Made by a program: the position numbers and the translations under genes
In this document: one piece after another, positions 1 through 9,481 of the stretch
Position numbering within the stretch: position 1 is the first letter of the stretch
Layout of the letters: every line of letters starts with the position of its first letter
Notes under the pieces: model-generated
What the model was told of the DNA's origin: nothing
Databases searched by the model: none
What the model saw: the letters and a program-made list of their open reading frames with translations, nothing else
Assembly (NCBI GenBank): GCA_021018995.1
Contig: CM037597.1
Location: forward strand, 7,949,299 to 8,013,298
From: Chloranthus sessilifolius
Lineage: Eukaryota > Streptophyta > Magnoliopsida > Chloranthales > Chloranthaceae
Direction of reading: 5' to 3'
DNA: 64,000 nt

Positions 1-5
1 CAAGA

Positions 6-371
6 TGGTGTTTAAATGATCTTACACCATCAATAGTTTAAGATGTAGGTGATCCAAAATTTTGAACCATCAAAGTGATATATCATAATTTGAAGTGCCC
101 AAAAAATAGTGTTTAGGGAGATTTAAACCATCGTGCTTGTTAACTATAATATCAACCATTGTATTTAATTTTAATGGCTGAAATTAAAGTTCGTCAATCG
201 GATGATACACATTCACTTTTCGACATGTTTCAATGGGCTGAGACATATCCTAATGATAGATTGCCATTTGGGCAATGTAGATTGATCATAGATGTGTGTC
301 ACATGGCATAATGATAAATCTCATTTCAATGGTATGAGATAAAAAGTGAAATTTTAATGGTGTAAGATACT
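6..371. repeat. MITE-like repeat, family A, copy 1
   Basis: The left end (TGGTGTTTAAATGATCTTAC from position 6) and several internal tracts match a second copy at 4713-5083. The right end (TGGTGTAAGATACTTTG, near 354-371) is a decayed inverted copy of the left end, as expected for a non-autonomous DNA element. No coding capacity. The superfamily is not assignable because no target-site duplication is clear and the element begins almost at the window edge. Confidence 0.55.
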
Positions 372-902
372 TTGCGAATAATTTGTAAATAACTCATGAA
401 ATGGTTTTTAATTTTTTTTTTATACTAATCTTACTTTTCTGTTTTTTCTCTCATGTTTTTCGTTGAACTTTTCAAAATTTGCTTTTTTTTTTTCTCCGAA
501 ATTTTAACCTTGCCAAATTATTGTGGGAGGTGACATTGGTAATAAGGAAATTGACCTGCACCACACCCACCACGGTGCTCGGGTGATGTACCTAATACCA
601 ACTCTTTAATTATTGATTTGGTTTGCTGTTTTTCGATAGATTTAATTATTGATTTGGTAAATACGAAGAAGCGTAGCAATATTGCTGTTCTACTTTGACC
701 CAGATTACAGGGAACAAGGGAATCTTCTAGTTGAGTTCCCTGTTTAAACGGAATGTGTATCTCCTTAGCCGCAAGATTCCCTGATAAGTAGGATTTCACA
801 GATTTCCATGTTGACTAATTGTTTCTTGAAAGCATAGCATAGTCACCAATTCAATAGCCAAGCAAAGATTTTCTTCAAAGCTAAGGTGACATAGAAAATG
901 TG
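372..902. other. AT-rich spacer, no feature seen
   Basis: Contains poly-T runs near 408-421 and 483-492 and no coding similarity that I recognise. The open frame on the minus strand at 518-799 has no known motif and no plausible gene context. Confidence 0.5.
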
Positions 903-1181
903 TTAGGCTGCATTTGGCATAGGGCCTTGTAAGCTCCTTGTCAGAGCCTGATATATTTGCTTTAGCATGCACACTTCTCCTTGCTAACTCTTTGGAAAGC
1001 TGGATTTTCTTGCTCTAGTAGCTGTCTCTCTACTTTGTACTAACTCATTGTTAGAGCAAATAAAATCTTCACTGATAAGAGAGCATGAGAGAACTGTTGG
1101 AGCACATAAATTTTGCTAGGCAGGGAGTTAGCGAAAAGGTGACCTACTAAAACATATAGCAAGGATTTAGCAAAGAGAAAG

Positions 1182-1359
1182 TGTAATAGCCTCACATTGG
1201 ATAGAAAAAAGTCTTGACCCTGGGCTATATATGTTTGAAGACATTACATGTTATAACACGTTTTGGGTGGGGACTTAAGCCCATGCCAAAAACAAAATCG
1301 GAGAGTGAATCTAAGCTCAGAACCGAACAATATTGTGGCATGTGGTATGGGTCTTCACA
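1182..1359 (+). repeat. TRIM 5' LTR
   Basis: Begins TGTAATAG and ends CTTCACA. It matches 1406-1584 with scattered substitutions. Includes the TCACATTGGATAG segment common in plant TRIM-like repeats. Confidence 0.8.
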
Positions 1360-1362
1360 GAA

Positions 1363-1374
1363 TGGTACCAGAGC
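1363..1374 (+). promoter_or_regulatory. TRIM primer-binding site (initiator-Met tRNA type)
   Basis: TGGTACCAGAGC differs by one base from the plant initiator-Met primer site TGGTATCAGAGC. It lies 3 bp after the 5' LTR, the normal position for minus-strand priming. Confidence 0.75.
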
Positions 1375-1405
1375 TGAGGACGACTTTTCTATAAAGTGAG
1401 GGGAT

Positions 1406-1584
1406 TATAATAGTCCCACATTAGATAGAGAAAAGTCTTGACCCTGGGCTATATGTGATTGCGAACATTATATGTCATGAAGCGTTTTGGATGAGGACTT
1501 AAGCTCATGCCAGAAACAAAATTAGATCGAAGACTTAAGCCTATAATCGGACAATATTGTGACATGTGGGTCTCGGTCTTCACA
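1406..1584 (+). repeat. TRIM 3' LTR
   Basis: Direct repeat of 1182-1359, preceded by the purine tract and followed by the GAAAG target duplication. Its last 45 bp are included in a local tandem duplication. Confidence 0.8.
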
Positions 1585-1691
1585 GAAAGGGAACCTACTA
1601 AATAGGTAAACCTTGCCTATAATCAAACAAAATTGTGGCATGTGGGTCTCAGTCTTCACAGAAAGGGAACCTACTAAATCGGTAAACCTTG
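1540..1691. repeat. 76-bp tandem duplication
   Basis: Units 1540-1615 and 1616-1691 share the same order: CCTATAATC, the LTR end GTCTTCACA, then GGAACCTACTAAAT and GGTAAACCTTG. The unit spans the TRIM 3' border, so the duplication is younger than the TRIM insertion. Confidence 0.85.
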
Positions 1692-1724
1692 CTTTGACAA
1701 AGAGCTATGCCAAACACATCCTTA

Positions 1725-2203
1725 GTATTTAGATACTCATTTTTTTTAGACTTGTAGTGTGTGAAACTAACACATGAACCATCTTATAGGTATACCATGA
1801 TCTAAAGTTTTTTTACCATAATATGGTGTTAAATAGGGTTGTTAATAATATGAGCTTTTGATAGACTAATTATATTTAATTTAAAATTTTTACCTTTGAA
1901 CCATGCCCCATTTGTTGAGCGAGAATTAAAATCGCTCCAGGCACTTCTACTCGTGAAAAATTGATTATTGACTGCTCACTTCACTTGAGCGAATTTGATT
2001 TCTACTCAAGCGGCCTACGTTAGAGTAAACCTATCAATAATAATCTTCTCCCTATAATTATAAAGTAAACTTTATAGTAGCGGAGAAACAAAAAGAGTCG
2101 AGAGGAAAATATTTTCAATTTGGACGAAGTGGTAAAAGATTCGAACTTTATTTCTAGTAGGTGGGCGGTGGCTAGTGGCAATGTTCAGTTCTATTGTTGA
2201 GTT
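1725..2203. other. AT-rich spacer, no feature seen
   Basis: No terminal repeats, coding motifs or RNA genes recognised. Confidence 0.5.
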
Positions 2204-2640
2204 ATTAATATAAAAATATAAACTAAAAGAAAAGATCTTTTTACAAAACAACATCTATTGTATTAATATAAAAATATAAACTAAAAGAAAAGATTTTTTT
2301 ACAAAATAGCACCCTGTGTTATTTTTTATCCCAAAAAAATCAAACACTATTTTTTCTTCTGAAACAACGCCTTCACGTAATTGAAACGGGCAACTATCCA
2401 TATCAACCAATGAAAGGCACTAATCAATTTTAATGAATAATTATAATGTTATCTTTGCCAACAAATTCTCATTTAAATTTTTTTCTTTTTACTTTTTTTT
2501 AATTAGGCATTCGACATGTGCATAGAGAATGTGTACAAATACGAGACCGTATTGGCTTGTATCGCATTTTCATAATTAAAAAAAAAATCAACCTTTTTTT
2601 ATAATAAAAATATAAATAGAACGCGTTTTCATACTTTTCT
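2204..2640 (+). repeat. Dispersed repeat B, copy 1 (with a 58-bp tandem duplication)
   Basis: The segment ATTAATATAAAAATATAAAC occurs at 2204 and again 58 bp later at 2262, a local duplication. From about 2285 the sequence (ACAAAATAGCACCCT, later GGCATTCGACATGTGCA and CGCATTTTCATAATTA) matches, in opposite orientation, 30950-31260. The two copies therefore belong to one interspersed family of about 350 bp. No coding capacity; class unknown. Confidence 0.6.
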
Positions 2641-2930
2641 AAAATAATAATGAATCGTCCTAACCGACTGATGTTAAAGTACCTTATTTTAATGTTTTAA
2701 AATATTTTGAAATATATAAATAATTTAAAACGTAAAAAATTATATGAAAGGACAATTTTTGTATTATGTCTGGTTCATATCAATTTATATAAATTGATAG
2801 GGCATGATATGACTCAATGTGACCGATATTTGACTTTACATCATAGCTGAGGGTAATACCATATCGGGTGAGCCATAAAATTGATTGATATGTATTGGAT
2901 ATACCTAATAATTAAAACCATGGTACAAAT
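2640..2930. repeat. Degenerate GATAT/ATCGG-type repeat tract
   Basis: AT-rich tract with motifs such as TATATAAATTGATA, GACCGATATT and CATATCGGGTGAG. They resemble the ATCGG-rich repeats at 21296, 36809, 54540 and 61700. No ends are defined. Confidence 0.35.
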
Positions 2931-2933
2931 TAG

Positions 2934-3075
2934 GGCTCTCAATGGGCCGGTTAGGGCCGGGTTGGGGTTCAACCCTGCCCTAACCTACTCGGGCCAGGTT
3001 TCCAAAATTTTCAGTCCGCCCCTAACCCGCGTTGTGATGTACTCAACCTAAGCCCGACCCGATAGGGGCCGGGCC
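2934..3075. repeat. hAT-like MITE end with GGGCCGG subterminal repeats
   Basis: Starts TTAGGGCTCTCAATGGGCC and is followed by repeated GGGCCGG, CGGGCC and GCCCGACCCG blocks. This is the subterminal pattern of common plant non-autonomous hAT elements whose ends read TAGGGCTGTCAATGGG. I cannot find a matching opposite end, so it is truncated or one-sided. Confidence 0.45.
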
Positions 3076-3099
3076 GGGCTTGAGCGTCTTTCTAGGCTT

Positions 3100-3515
3100 T
3101 TTTGAATTTTTTTTTTTCTAATAAAATTTGGTTGGACTTTTTTTGGACTATTTTTTCTAATAAAATTTGATTGAGCTTGGGCCATTTTTTTTTTCTAATA
3201 AAAGTTTGAAGAAGATTAAAAATTTAATGAAATAATTATATTAACAATGTAGAGACTTAGGAACATGCTTTTATTCAAATATTTCATTTTAGTTTGTTGT
3301 GCAATGATTATAACGGACAACGATTAATCTTAAGGCATTTAAGTAAATTATATTTAATTAAAATAATTTTTTTCTTTATAACTTTAAATGGATATATAAT
3401 TAAAATAATTTTTTTCTTTATAACTTTATATATATATATAATTTTTTAAAATAAAAGACAAAACATTTAATAATATTTGTAAATCACCGCTAAATTATTT
3501 TATTGTTTTTGCACA
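3100..3515. other. AT-rich spacer with low-complexity tracts
   Basis: Contains a 45-bp direct repeat (TATATAATTAAAATAATTTTT type, near 3345-3420), poly-T and a short (TA)n tract near 3430-3441. No coding signal. Confidence 0.5.
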
Positions 3516-3524
3516 TAGTCAGAT

Positions 3525-3712
3525 TCTAAAGCAACGGAAGCAGAAGCAAAGGTCCCGACGATACGCCCCTCGGCACCCTTATCGGAAGCTCTACAATTCC
3601 ATGAAATCACAGTTTCGGAGCTTTGATTCTCGACAAACGAGATGTAAGGTTTGCTGACTGGAACCACCACTTTTTCTCTGTAAATATCGAACCACCGTGA
3701 AGCAACATTAAT
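3525..3712 (-). pseudogene. Unrecognised exon-like open frame
   Basis: Reading the minus strand, this stretch is open for about 62 codons with gene-like composition, including the peptides WFDIYREKVVVPV, SKPYISFVENQ and ISWNCRASDKGAEGRIVG. It is markedly more GC-rich than the DNA around it. A TTTACAG acceptor-like sequence precedes part of it. I do not recognise the family and see no start codon or second exon, so it may be a captured exon fragment or chance. Confidence 0.25.
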
Positions 3713-4212
3713 TAGAATAGAGTAAAACCCAATTTCCTTCTATAAACCAGCAGTTCCGAAAATTAAATCCAAAATCATGAATACAAGGACAAAAAATGGC
3801 AGAGAAAACAATTTTGCAATCAGAACCCACTTCACTTGGATCAAAATCATTGGAAAATAAAGGAGATAATAAAAAAAAGGAACACAACTCCTGTAAAATT
3901 ACTTCTCTGAGATAACCCACTTCCCAAATCATCAAAATCACATGAAAAAAATTGAACAAACATAAACCGAGTAAAATTAAATTTATAATAAAAAGAAAGA
4001 GAAATTATAAGATAAGATGAACACCTACACACAAACTAAATACTCATAATCTTATTCTTCTTCTTTAGTAGACAAGCTTGCGAGAGAAGCGAAGGGGAGG
4101 TTTTCTGAAGGTGTTTAGTATTTAAGGGCGGTTTTTCAGTCCTTTTAAAGAGCTTATACAGTTAGTAGCAAATATACTATATAGTTTATATAAGTTGTGA
4201 GCTTATATATTA

Positions 4213-4641
4213 GGGAGCCGTTACTTGCACTTGGTAGTTGGCCCTTGCACCAAATTTAAAGAAAGATTTGGTATTTTAGAGACATGTGACACGTAAAAAT
4301 GTACTCTCAGTCGTATAATTTGAAGTTCATGATCTATAAATCTTTACTGCATAAGATTGGAGCAAAACACAATATTTATCATATGATCTATTATAGTCAA
4401 CTGTTGAATTAGATAATAGCCTTTTGACTATATTTAATCACATGCTGAACATTATATTTCGTGCTAATCCTTTGCACTTAATATCTCTAAATCATTTAAA
4501 AAAAAAAAAGAATCTAAATCATGGCCTTCAAATCAAACGGTTTAGATAGTGTTTTCACATAGTAGAGGATGCCAAACTCCCGAGTCTTTCTTTTAAATTC
4601 GATGCGAGGGTTCAACTTCCCGAGTGCAAGTAATGGCTCCC
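4213..4641. mobile_element. Mutator-like MITE
   Basis: Terminal inverted repeats GGGAGCCGTTACTTGCAC (4213-4230) and GGGAGCCATTACTTGCAC on the other strand (ending 4641). They are flanked by a perfect 9-bp direct repeat TATATATTA at 4204-4212 and 4642-4650. A 9-bp target duplication is the Mutator hallmark. The 429-bp interior is non-coding. The flank is AT-rich, which slightly weakens the TSD argument, but TIRs and TSD abut exactly. Confidence 0.8.
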
Positions 4642-4712
4642 TATATATTATTAGCTTTTAAAAAAAGGGACCGACTGTCCTGACCGTCATTTAAACACCA
4701 AGATGGTGGTCT

Positions 4713-5083
4713 TGGTGTTTAAATGATCATACGCCATCAATGGTTTACTATGTGGATAATTCACACCGTCAAATTGATAGATCATATATAAAAGGGAAAT
4801 GGGCCCAAAAATCACATCTTTTGGGTGGTTTGAATCATCTGATCAGTGGACTCTCTTAACGGTTGTTCTTAACTTTAATGGTTGCTATTAAAGTTTGTCA
4901 ATTGGATGGTTCATGCTCACTTATGGGCATGATCTTTTGGGTAAAACATGTTCCATTGATGGATTGTCATTTGGACAATTTAAATTGATCTCAAATGTGC
5001 GCTACATGACATAATGATAAACAACACTTTAATGGTGAAACAAAAAAGCTCTAATTTAGTGGTGTAAGATCATTTAAACACCA
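4713..5083. mobile_element. MITE family A, copy 2
   Basis: Inverted ends TGGTGTTTAAATGATCAT (4713) and TGGTGTAAGATCATTTAAACACCA (ending 5083) define a 371-bp non-coding element homologous to the copy at 6-371. A further inverted piece just upstream (4688-4700, CATTTAAACACCA) makes the left end palindromic. Superfamily not assignable. Confidence 0.65.
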
Positions 5084-6021
5084 ATTGTGTAAATGCCCGT
5101 CAAGAGCCATTATCCTTGGAAAAAAGGGGCTGCTATTAAAACCCCACAAAATACTAAATATTCCCCATTCCCGAATAGTTCCCCATTTTTTTTTAATAAA
5201 ATAAGTGTTTTTTTATAATTAAAAAAAAAAAAAACTTACATTTTTAGTCTTATATTTTTATTTTTTTGCCTCCAAATATTTTCACCAACTTGTCGAATTT
5301 AAACCTCACTGAATTATGGCCAAACCCCCCGACTATTCATGGAATGTCGGTCAGTGACGCACGTGTACACTCATTTTTAATGGATCAATGGGCGGTCACC
5401 TGCTCCTTATTCTTCAACTTGAGCCTTCAGGGGCCTCAAGGTGTTTTGCATATGATGGCCAGGTGGTGCCTTAAGAAGCGGAAGATCTGAGATCCAATCC
5501 CCCTTTGAGGCCACCTTAATGATTTATTTTGTGCTGACCCAACACGTGCTAACTTGTGGAGTGCACGTGCAATTGGGATTAGTCCGGTGCTCTAAGAGGC
5601 TTGAATACTCTTTTTCTCTCTCCTCGAAATTTTATTGTACATTAAGGCCTTGTCTGGCCGCACGAATTTTGCTGAAAAACTCCTAAAAAATGTAAAAGAA
5701 ACTTTATTTTATGGATTTTGAATATTTTCTGCCGTTTAGGAACAAAGTGGGTCTGAAAACATTTTCAGCATGTTGTGGGAGAGAACAAAGGCCCTCTTAA
5801 AATTTGGTTTATGCAATTATAGCTTTTCACTATTAAAAGCGTTGATTGTATTGAATTAGATGACGGGGACCGGTTTTTGTTGTACACATCCCTAAAAGTA
5901 ACGGTGAACATGGTGTAACATGTTCTAACAATTGGTATGAGAAACATGATCTTTAACATATATGGCTCAATGCACTCTAAAGCCATTATCCAATTCAACA
6001 GTCTATAGTATTGAATCATAT
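5084..6021. other. Spacer, no supported gene
   Basis: Contains poly-T and poly-A runs (5180-5260). An AAGGCCTTGTCTGG stretch near 5644 looks like a Tourist-type end without a partner. Short open frames here (5266-5490 plus, 5765-6019 minus) show no known motif. Confidence 0.5.
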
Positions 6022-6038
6022 GAGAGAGACTGAGTTTT

Positions 6039-7326
6039 TAAAGCTATGGAAGGGATCGAGTCTTGATAAACGCTATCATCTTGTGAATTAGGACACATGC
6101 CAACTCTCATTAAATTGTGGCGGGCTTGACATCCCCAGTTTGAGATGGTCAAATATTACGCTCTTAGGGAAATGATTATGGCAGGCATGTTTGGAAGGTG
6201 AAAGGGACAACCTTAGGCAAGTTGTGTTGGCTGAAAAGCATGAGCAATCAATCGGCAATTGGGGCATCAACGTTGTTGTTCACAGGGATACATCAGCATG
6301 GTGGAAAGGTAGGCATATGTAGCACTTTGACTCTTTATACCAAGTGGGTCTGGTACAGTTGGGGCAGTGGTATTCGGATTCGATTTTGGGAGGACACCTG
6401 GGTGGAATGTGGTCTTCTCAAATCCTCTTTCCTGGACATTTTTCGCATATTTAGAAACACCAGGGTGTAATTGCAAATTTTTACTCGGACACTCAAGGGG
6501 GGAGGTTGTGGGAAGATTCCACTTGCAGACTCTTAGAGGGGATGAGGTGGCCTCCCACACTAGATTGTTGTCTACTCTCAATGCGTTGTTCAGGATTCCT
6601 TCCCGTTTCGATGATCGGATTTGGACCCCTTGTAAAAACGACCACTTCAGCGTTAAGTTGTACTTCCGGATGCTTTCGAGTCGCCCGTTTATCAAGTTCT
6701 AAGGGGCGGGATCCCCCCCCCCCCCCAAGGTAAAAATTTTCGCGTGAATGCTCTTCAAAGGAAAAGTCCTTACGATCGACCAACTTATTCGGCGGAGGAA
6801 GATTTTACCCAACATATGTGTGATGTGTTTCCAAGAGGAAGAGTCGGTCGCACATCTCTTCCTCCACTGCTGGGTGACCCATAAGATTTGGAGTGTCATC
6901 CTAAAATCTTTTGATATGCTATGGGTCACTCCTGCTTCGCCCTACCAGCAGTTGTTGGCGTGGTCCTCTGTCAACTTTGAAGGTCAGCTTGGGGACTACT
7001 GGAAGACTGATGTATATGCTGTGATATGGAGCATTTGGCTTGAGAGAAATGTGCGGATATTCGAGCGTAAACGTCGAACAGTAGGGATGATTCTTAGGTC
7101 TATTAGTGACGGAGCTAGTGGTGAAATCCCTTCCTGGGATCCGGGTTAGGATTGGTGATATCTGTGTTGGCTTGCATCTCTCTCTTTCTATTTGTTCTTT
7201 GGGGGTTCCTAGTTTTTGTTGGTTCTTTTCTTCCTTTTTTTTGGTCTGTGTCTTCCTTGTTTTGGTCTTCTCAGCAACTTGCTGACTTTCAATATATATT
7301 TTGCATTACCGATAAAAAAAAAAGAA
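6039..7326 (+). pseudogene. 5'-truncated plant L1 LINE: ORF2 C-terminus, 3' UTR and poly(A)
   Basis: Remnant of the ORF2 polyprotein of an L1-type LINE, from the end of the RT region onward. Recognisable blocks in order are LWKGSSLDKRYHLV (from 6041), GGLDIPSLRWSN (6120), RIRFWEDTWVE (about 6376), DRIWTPCKNDHFSVK (6616) and the RT-associated zinc-binding domain (6748-7000: ILPNICVMC, ESVAHLFLHCW). The frame changes several times, once at a C-run at 6714-6726. The element ends in A-rich sequence (7312-7326) and is bounded by a 17-bp duplication GAGAGAGAYTGAGTTTT at 6022-6038 and 7327-7343 (one mismatch), so the insertion borders are well defined. It is a dead-on-arrival copy typical of target-primed reverse transcription. 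Confidence 0.88.
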
Positions 7327-8924
7327 GAGAGAGATTGAGTTTTACACCACTCTTTTGGGTCGTAGATCTTTAGATCATGGCCTTTATATCAGACAGCTTA
7401 GATGTAAACTCACAATAATTATACCATTGTTCACACATCGTAAATCGTAACCTCGCGCCATCTCCTCCAGCCAGCATGCATACCGCTTTGAATCAGACAT
7501 CGGAGATTGTGCTTAGGCCCCACTATATGTGCAGCTAGTCCTGTTGTGCTACATAAGCTGCCTGCAAAATTGTCTATCAAAAATTGTTCACTGTATAACA
7601 CTATCCTAAGAATGATATAAAAAATGAATAACTTGGCAAGTGAATGAAGTACTGATGCTTTGTGTAGGTTTTGATATCTTTATTCGTTTTTAGAGGATTA
7701 GACTTATAAACCATGATTTCTTAGTCATTTTGATTTTATATGAATTTTGTTATTTAATAAAGATAAAGATGGTATTCATTGAGCTTATTGTGTGTTCATT
7801 TTCATCGAAAAATTATGCTTAAACCCTAACAAATTGTAGGCTATGATGGGTCATCTTGTTTTCCATGCTGGATAGACAAATCCTTACTATTCATTAGAAG
7901 CAAAAAAATCATTTACAAATATCCATTATGAAATCTTGGTGAAAGAGATTTAGTGCATTTTATAATGCTTGTAGATGTTAAATCCACATTCTTATAACCA
8001 TGGTTATGATTTATGAAAAAACATGGTGAATCACATTAGTGGTATCTGTGTTGGCTTGCATCTCTCTCTTTCTATTTGTTCTTTGGGGGTTCCTAGTTTT
8101 TGTTGGTTCTTTTCTTCCTTTTTTTTGGTCGTGTCTTCCTTGTTTTGGTCTTCTCAGCAACTTGCTGACTTTCAATATATATTTTGCATTACCGATAAAA
8201 AAAGAAGAAGAGAGAGATTGAGTTTTACACCACTTTTTTGGGTCGTAGATCTTTAGATCATGACCTTTATATCAGACAACTTAGATGTAAACTCACAATA
8301 ATTATACCATTGTTCACACATCGTAAATCGTAACCTCGCGCCATCTCCTCCAGCCAGCATGCATACCGCTTTGAATCAGACATCGGAGATTGTGCTTAGG
8401 TCCCACTATATGTGCAGCTAGTCCTGTTGTGCCACATAAGCTGCCTGCAAAATTGTCTATAAAAAATTGTTCACTGTATAACACTATCCTAAGAATGATA
8501 TAAAAAATGAATAACTTGGCAAGTGAATGAAGTACTTATGCTTTGTGTAGGTTTTGATATCTTTATTCGTTTTTAGAGGATTAGACTTATAAACCATGAT
8601 TTCTTAGTCATTTTGATTTTATATGAATTTTGTTATTTAATAAAGACAAAGATGGTATTCATTGAGCTTATTGTGTGTTCATTTTCATCAAAAAATTATG
8701 CTTAAACCCTAACAAATTGTAGGCTATGATGGGTCATCTTGTTTTCCATGCTGGATAGACAAATCCTTACTATTCATTAGAAGCAAAAAAATCATTTACA
8801 AATATCCATTATGAAATCTTGGTGAAAGAGATTTAGTGCATTTTATAATGCTTGTAGATGTTAAATCCACATTCTTATAACCATGGTTATGGTTTATGAA
8901 AAAACATGGTGAATCATATTAGTA
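7154..8924. repeat. 884-bp tandem duplication
   Basis: Unit 1 is about 7154-8040 and unit 2 about 8041-8924. They align with a constant offset of 884 and only a few percent of differences, mostly single substitutions and short A/C-run changes. The unit contains the LINE 3' UTR and poly(A) plus about 700 bp of downstream flank, so unit 2 starts with LINE 3' UTR sequence (ATCTGTGTTGGC at 8044) without any LINE coding part. No gene in the flank. Confidence 0.93.
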
Positions 8925-9035
8925 AATTTTTTGTTGATATTTTGTAGATTATTATTATTTTTGTTTAATTGCATAGTGGAAAGGGCAGTCTAGTAATCTG
9001 TTGGTTTGAGCACATTATATTCACAAAAGCGTAAA
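8925..9035. other. Short spacer
   Basis: AT-rich sequence between the duplication and the foldback element; nothing recognised. Confidence 0.5.
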
Positions 9036-9396
9036 GGTAGCCTAGTCCCACACTAATTTGTAGCCATGTGACACCCAATCACATGACCAGACGTCATGGA
9101 TTGGAGCAAGTCGATAATCATAACTATTTTGCGAAAAAACTAAAATAGAAAATAAAAAATTATATAGTCAAAAGAGTCAATTGCATATAAAATGAACGGT
9201 AAAATTACTTTTGATTTTACCATTCAATTCTTACCACGATTGACGCCATTGACTATATAGTTTTATATATTTTTATTTTTAATCTTTTCTTATACATTAA
9301 TTATGATTATCGAGCCACTCCTATCCATGACACCCGATCATGAGATTAGGAGTAACATGACTGCAAATTAGTGTGAGACCAAGTAAGTTACCTAGT
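9036..9396. mobile_element. Long foldback (inverted-repeat) element
   Basis: The left half, beginning GGTAGCCTAGTCCCACACT, is complementary to the right half along almost the whole length, ending in AGTGTGAGACCAAGTAAG near 9371-9388. The centre at about 9205-9222 (GGTAAAATTACTTTTGATT) is the loop. The arms of about 180 bp share CTCGATAATCATAA and ACTATATAGT blocks. This is a MITE/foldback structure with a transcript that would form a long hairpin. No target duplication is certain because the right end is duplicated. Confidence 0.75.
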
Positions 9397-9481
9397 CTAT
9401 AGTACATGACACCCGATCATGAGATTAGGAGTAACGTGACTGCAAATTAGTGTGAGACCAGGTAAGTTACCTAGCCTATAG
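9324..9481. repeat. 79-bp tandem duplication of the foldback right end
   Basis: Units starting CCATGACACCCGATCATGAG near 9325 and ACATGACACCCGATCATGAG near 9404 both run to CCTAGNCTATAGT. The second copy ends exactly at the TATAG target site of the Ty3/Gypsy element that follows. Confidence 0.85.

Larger units (their letters stand above)
1182..1584 (+). mobile_element. TRIM (terminal-repeat retrotransposon in miniature), complete
   Basis: Two direct repeats of about 178 bp (1182-1359 and 1406-1584) start TG (decayed to TA in the second) and end CTTCACA. They enclose only 46 bp: a primer site TGGTACCAGAGC (1363-1374), near-complementary to the 3' end of initiator-Met tRNA, and a purine tract AAGTGAGGGGA (about 1394-1404). 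The 5-bp target duplication GAAAG lies at 1177-1181 and 1585-1589. It has no ORF, as expected of a TRIM, and would depend on proteins of an autonomous LTR element. The repeats have diverged, so it is not recent. It sits inside the Tourist-like MITE. Confidence 0.85.
906..1721. mobile_element. Tourist-like (PIF/Harbinger) MITE, interrupted by a TRIM
   Basis: Terminal inverted repeats GGCTGCATTTGGCATAG (906-922) and, on the other strand, GGATGTGTTTGGCATAG (1705-1721). They are flanked by TTA at 903-905 and 1722-1724, the 3-bp target duplication typical of PIF/Harbinger elements. The interior is non-coding. Without the nested TRIM (1182-1584) and a 76-bp duplication the MITE would be about 330 bp, a normal Tourist size. 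The family assignment rests on TIR form and TSD only. Confidence 0.7.

Noticed and set aside
3708-4032. Two overlapping minus-strand hydrophobic open frames
   Set aside because: AT-rich sequence, no known motif, overlapping frames and no gene context.
6714-6726. C-homopolymer as a programmed frameshift site in the LINE
   Set aside because: Other frameshifts without such a run occur nearby, so a homopolymer mutation or sequencing error is simpler.
7152-8256. Two similar hydrophobic small open frames (7152-7373 and 8023-8256)
   Set aside because: They are T-rich LINE 3' UTR sequence present twice because of the tandem duplication, not a paralogous membrane-protein pair.
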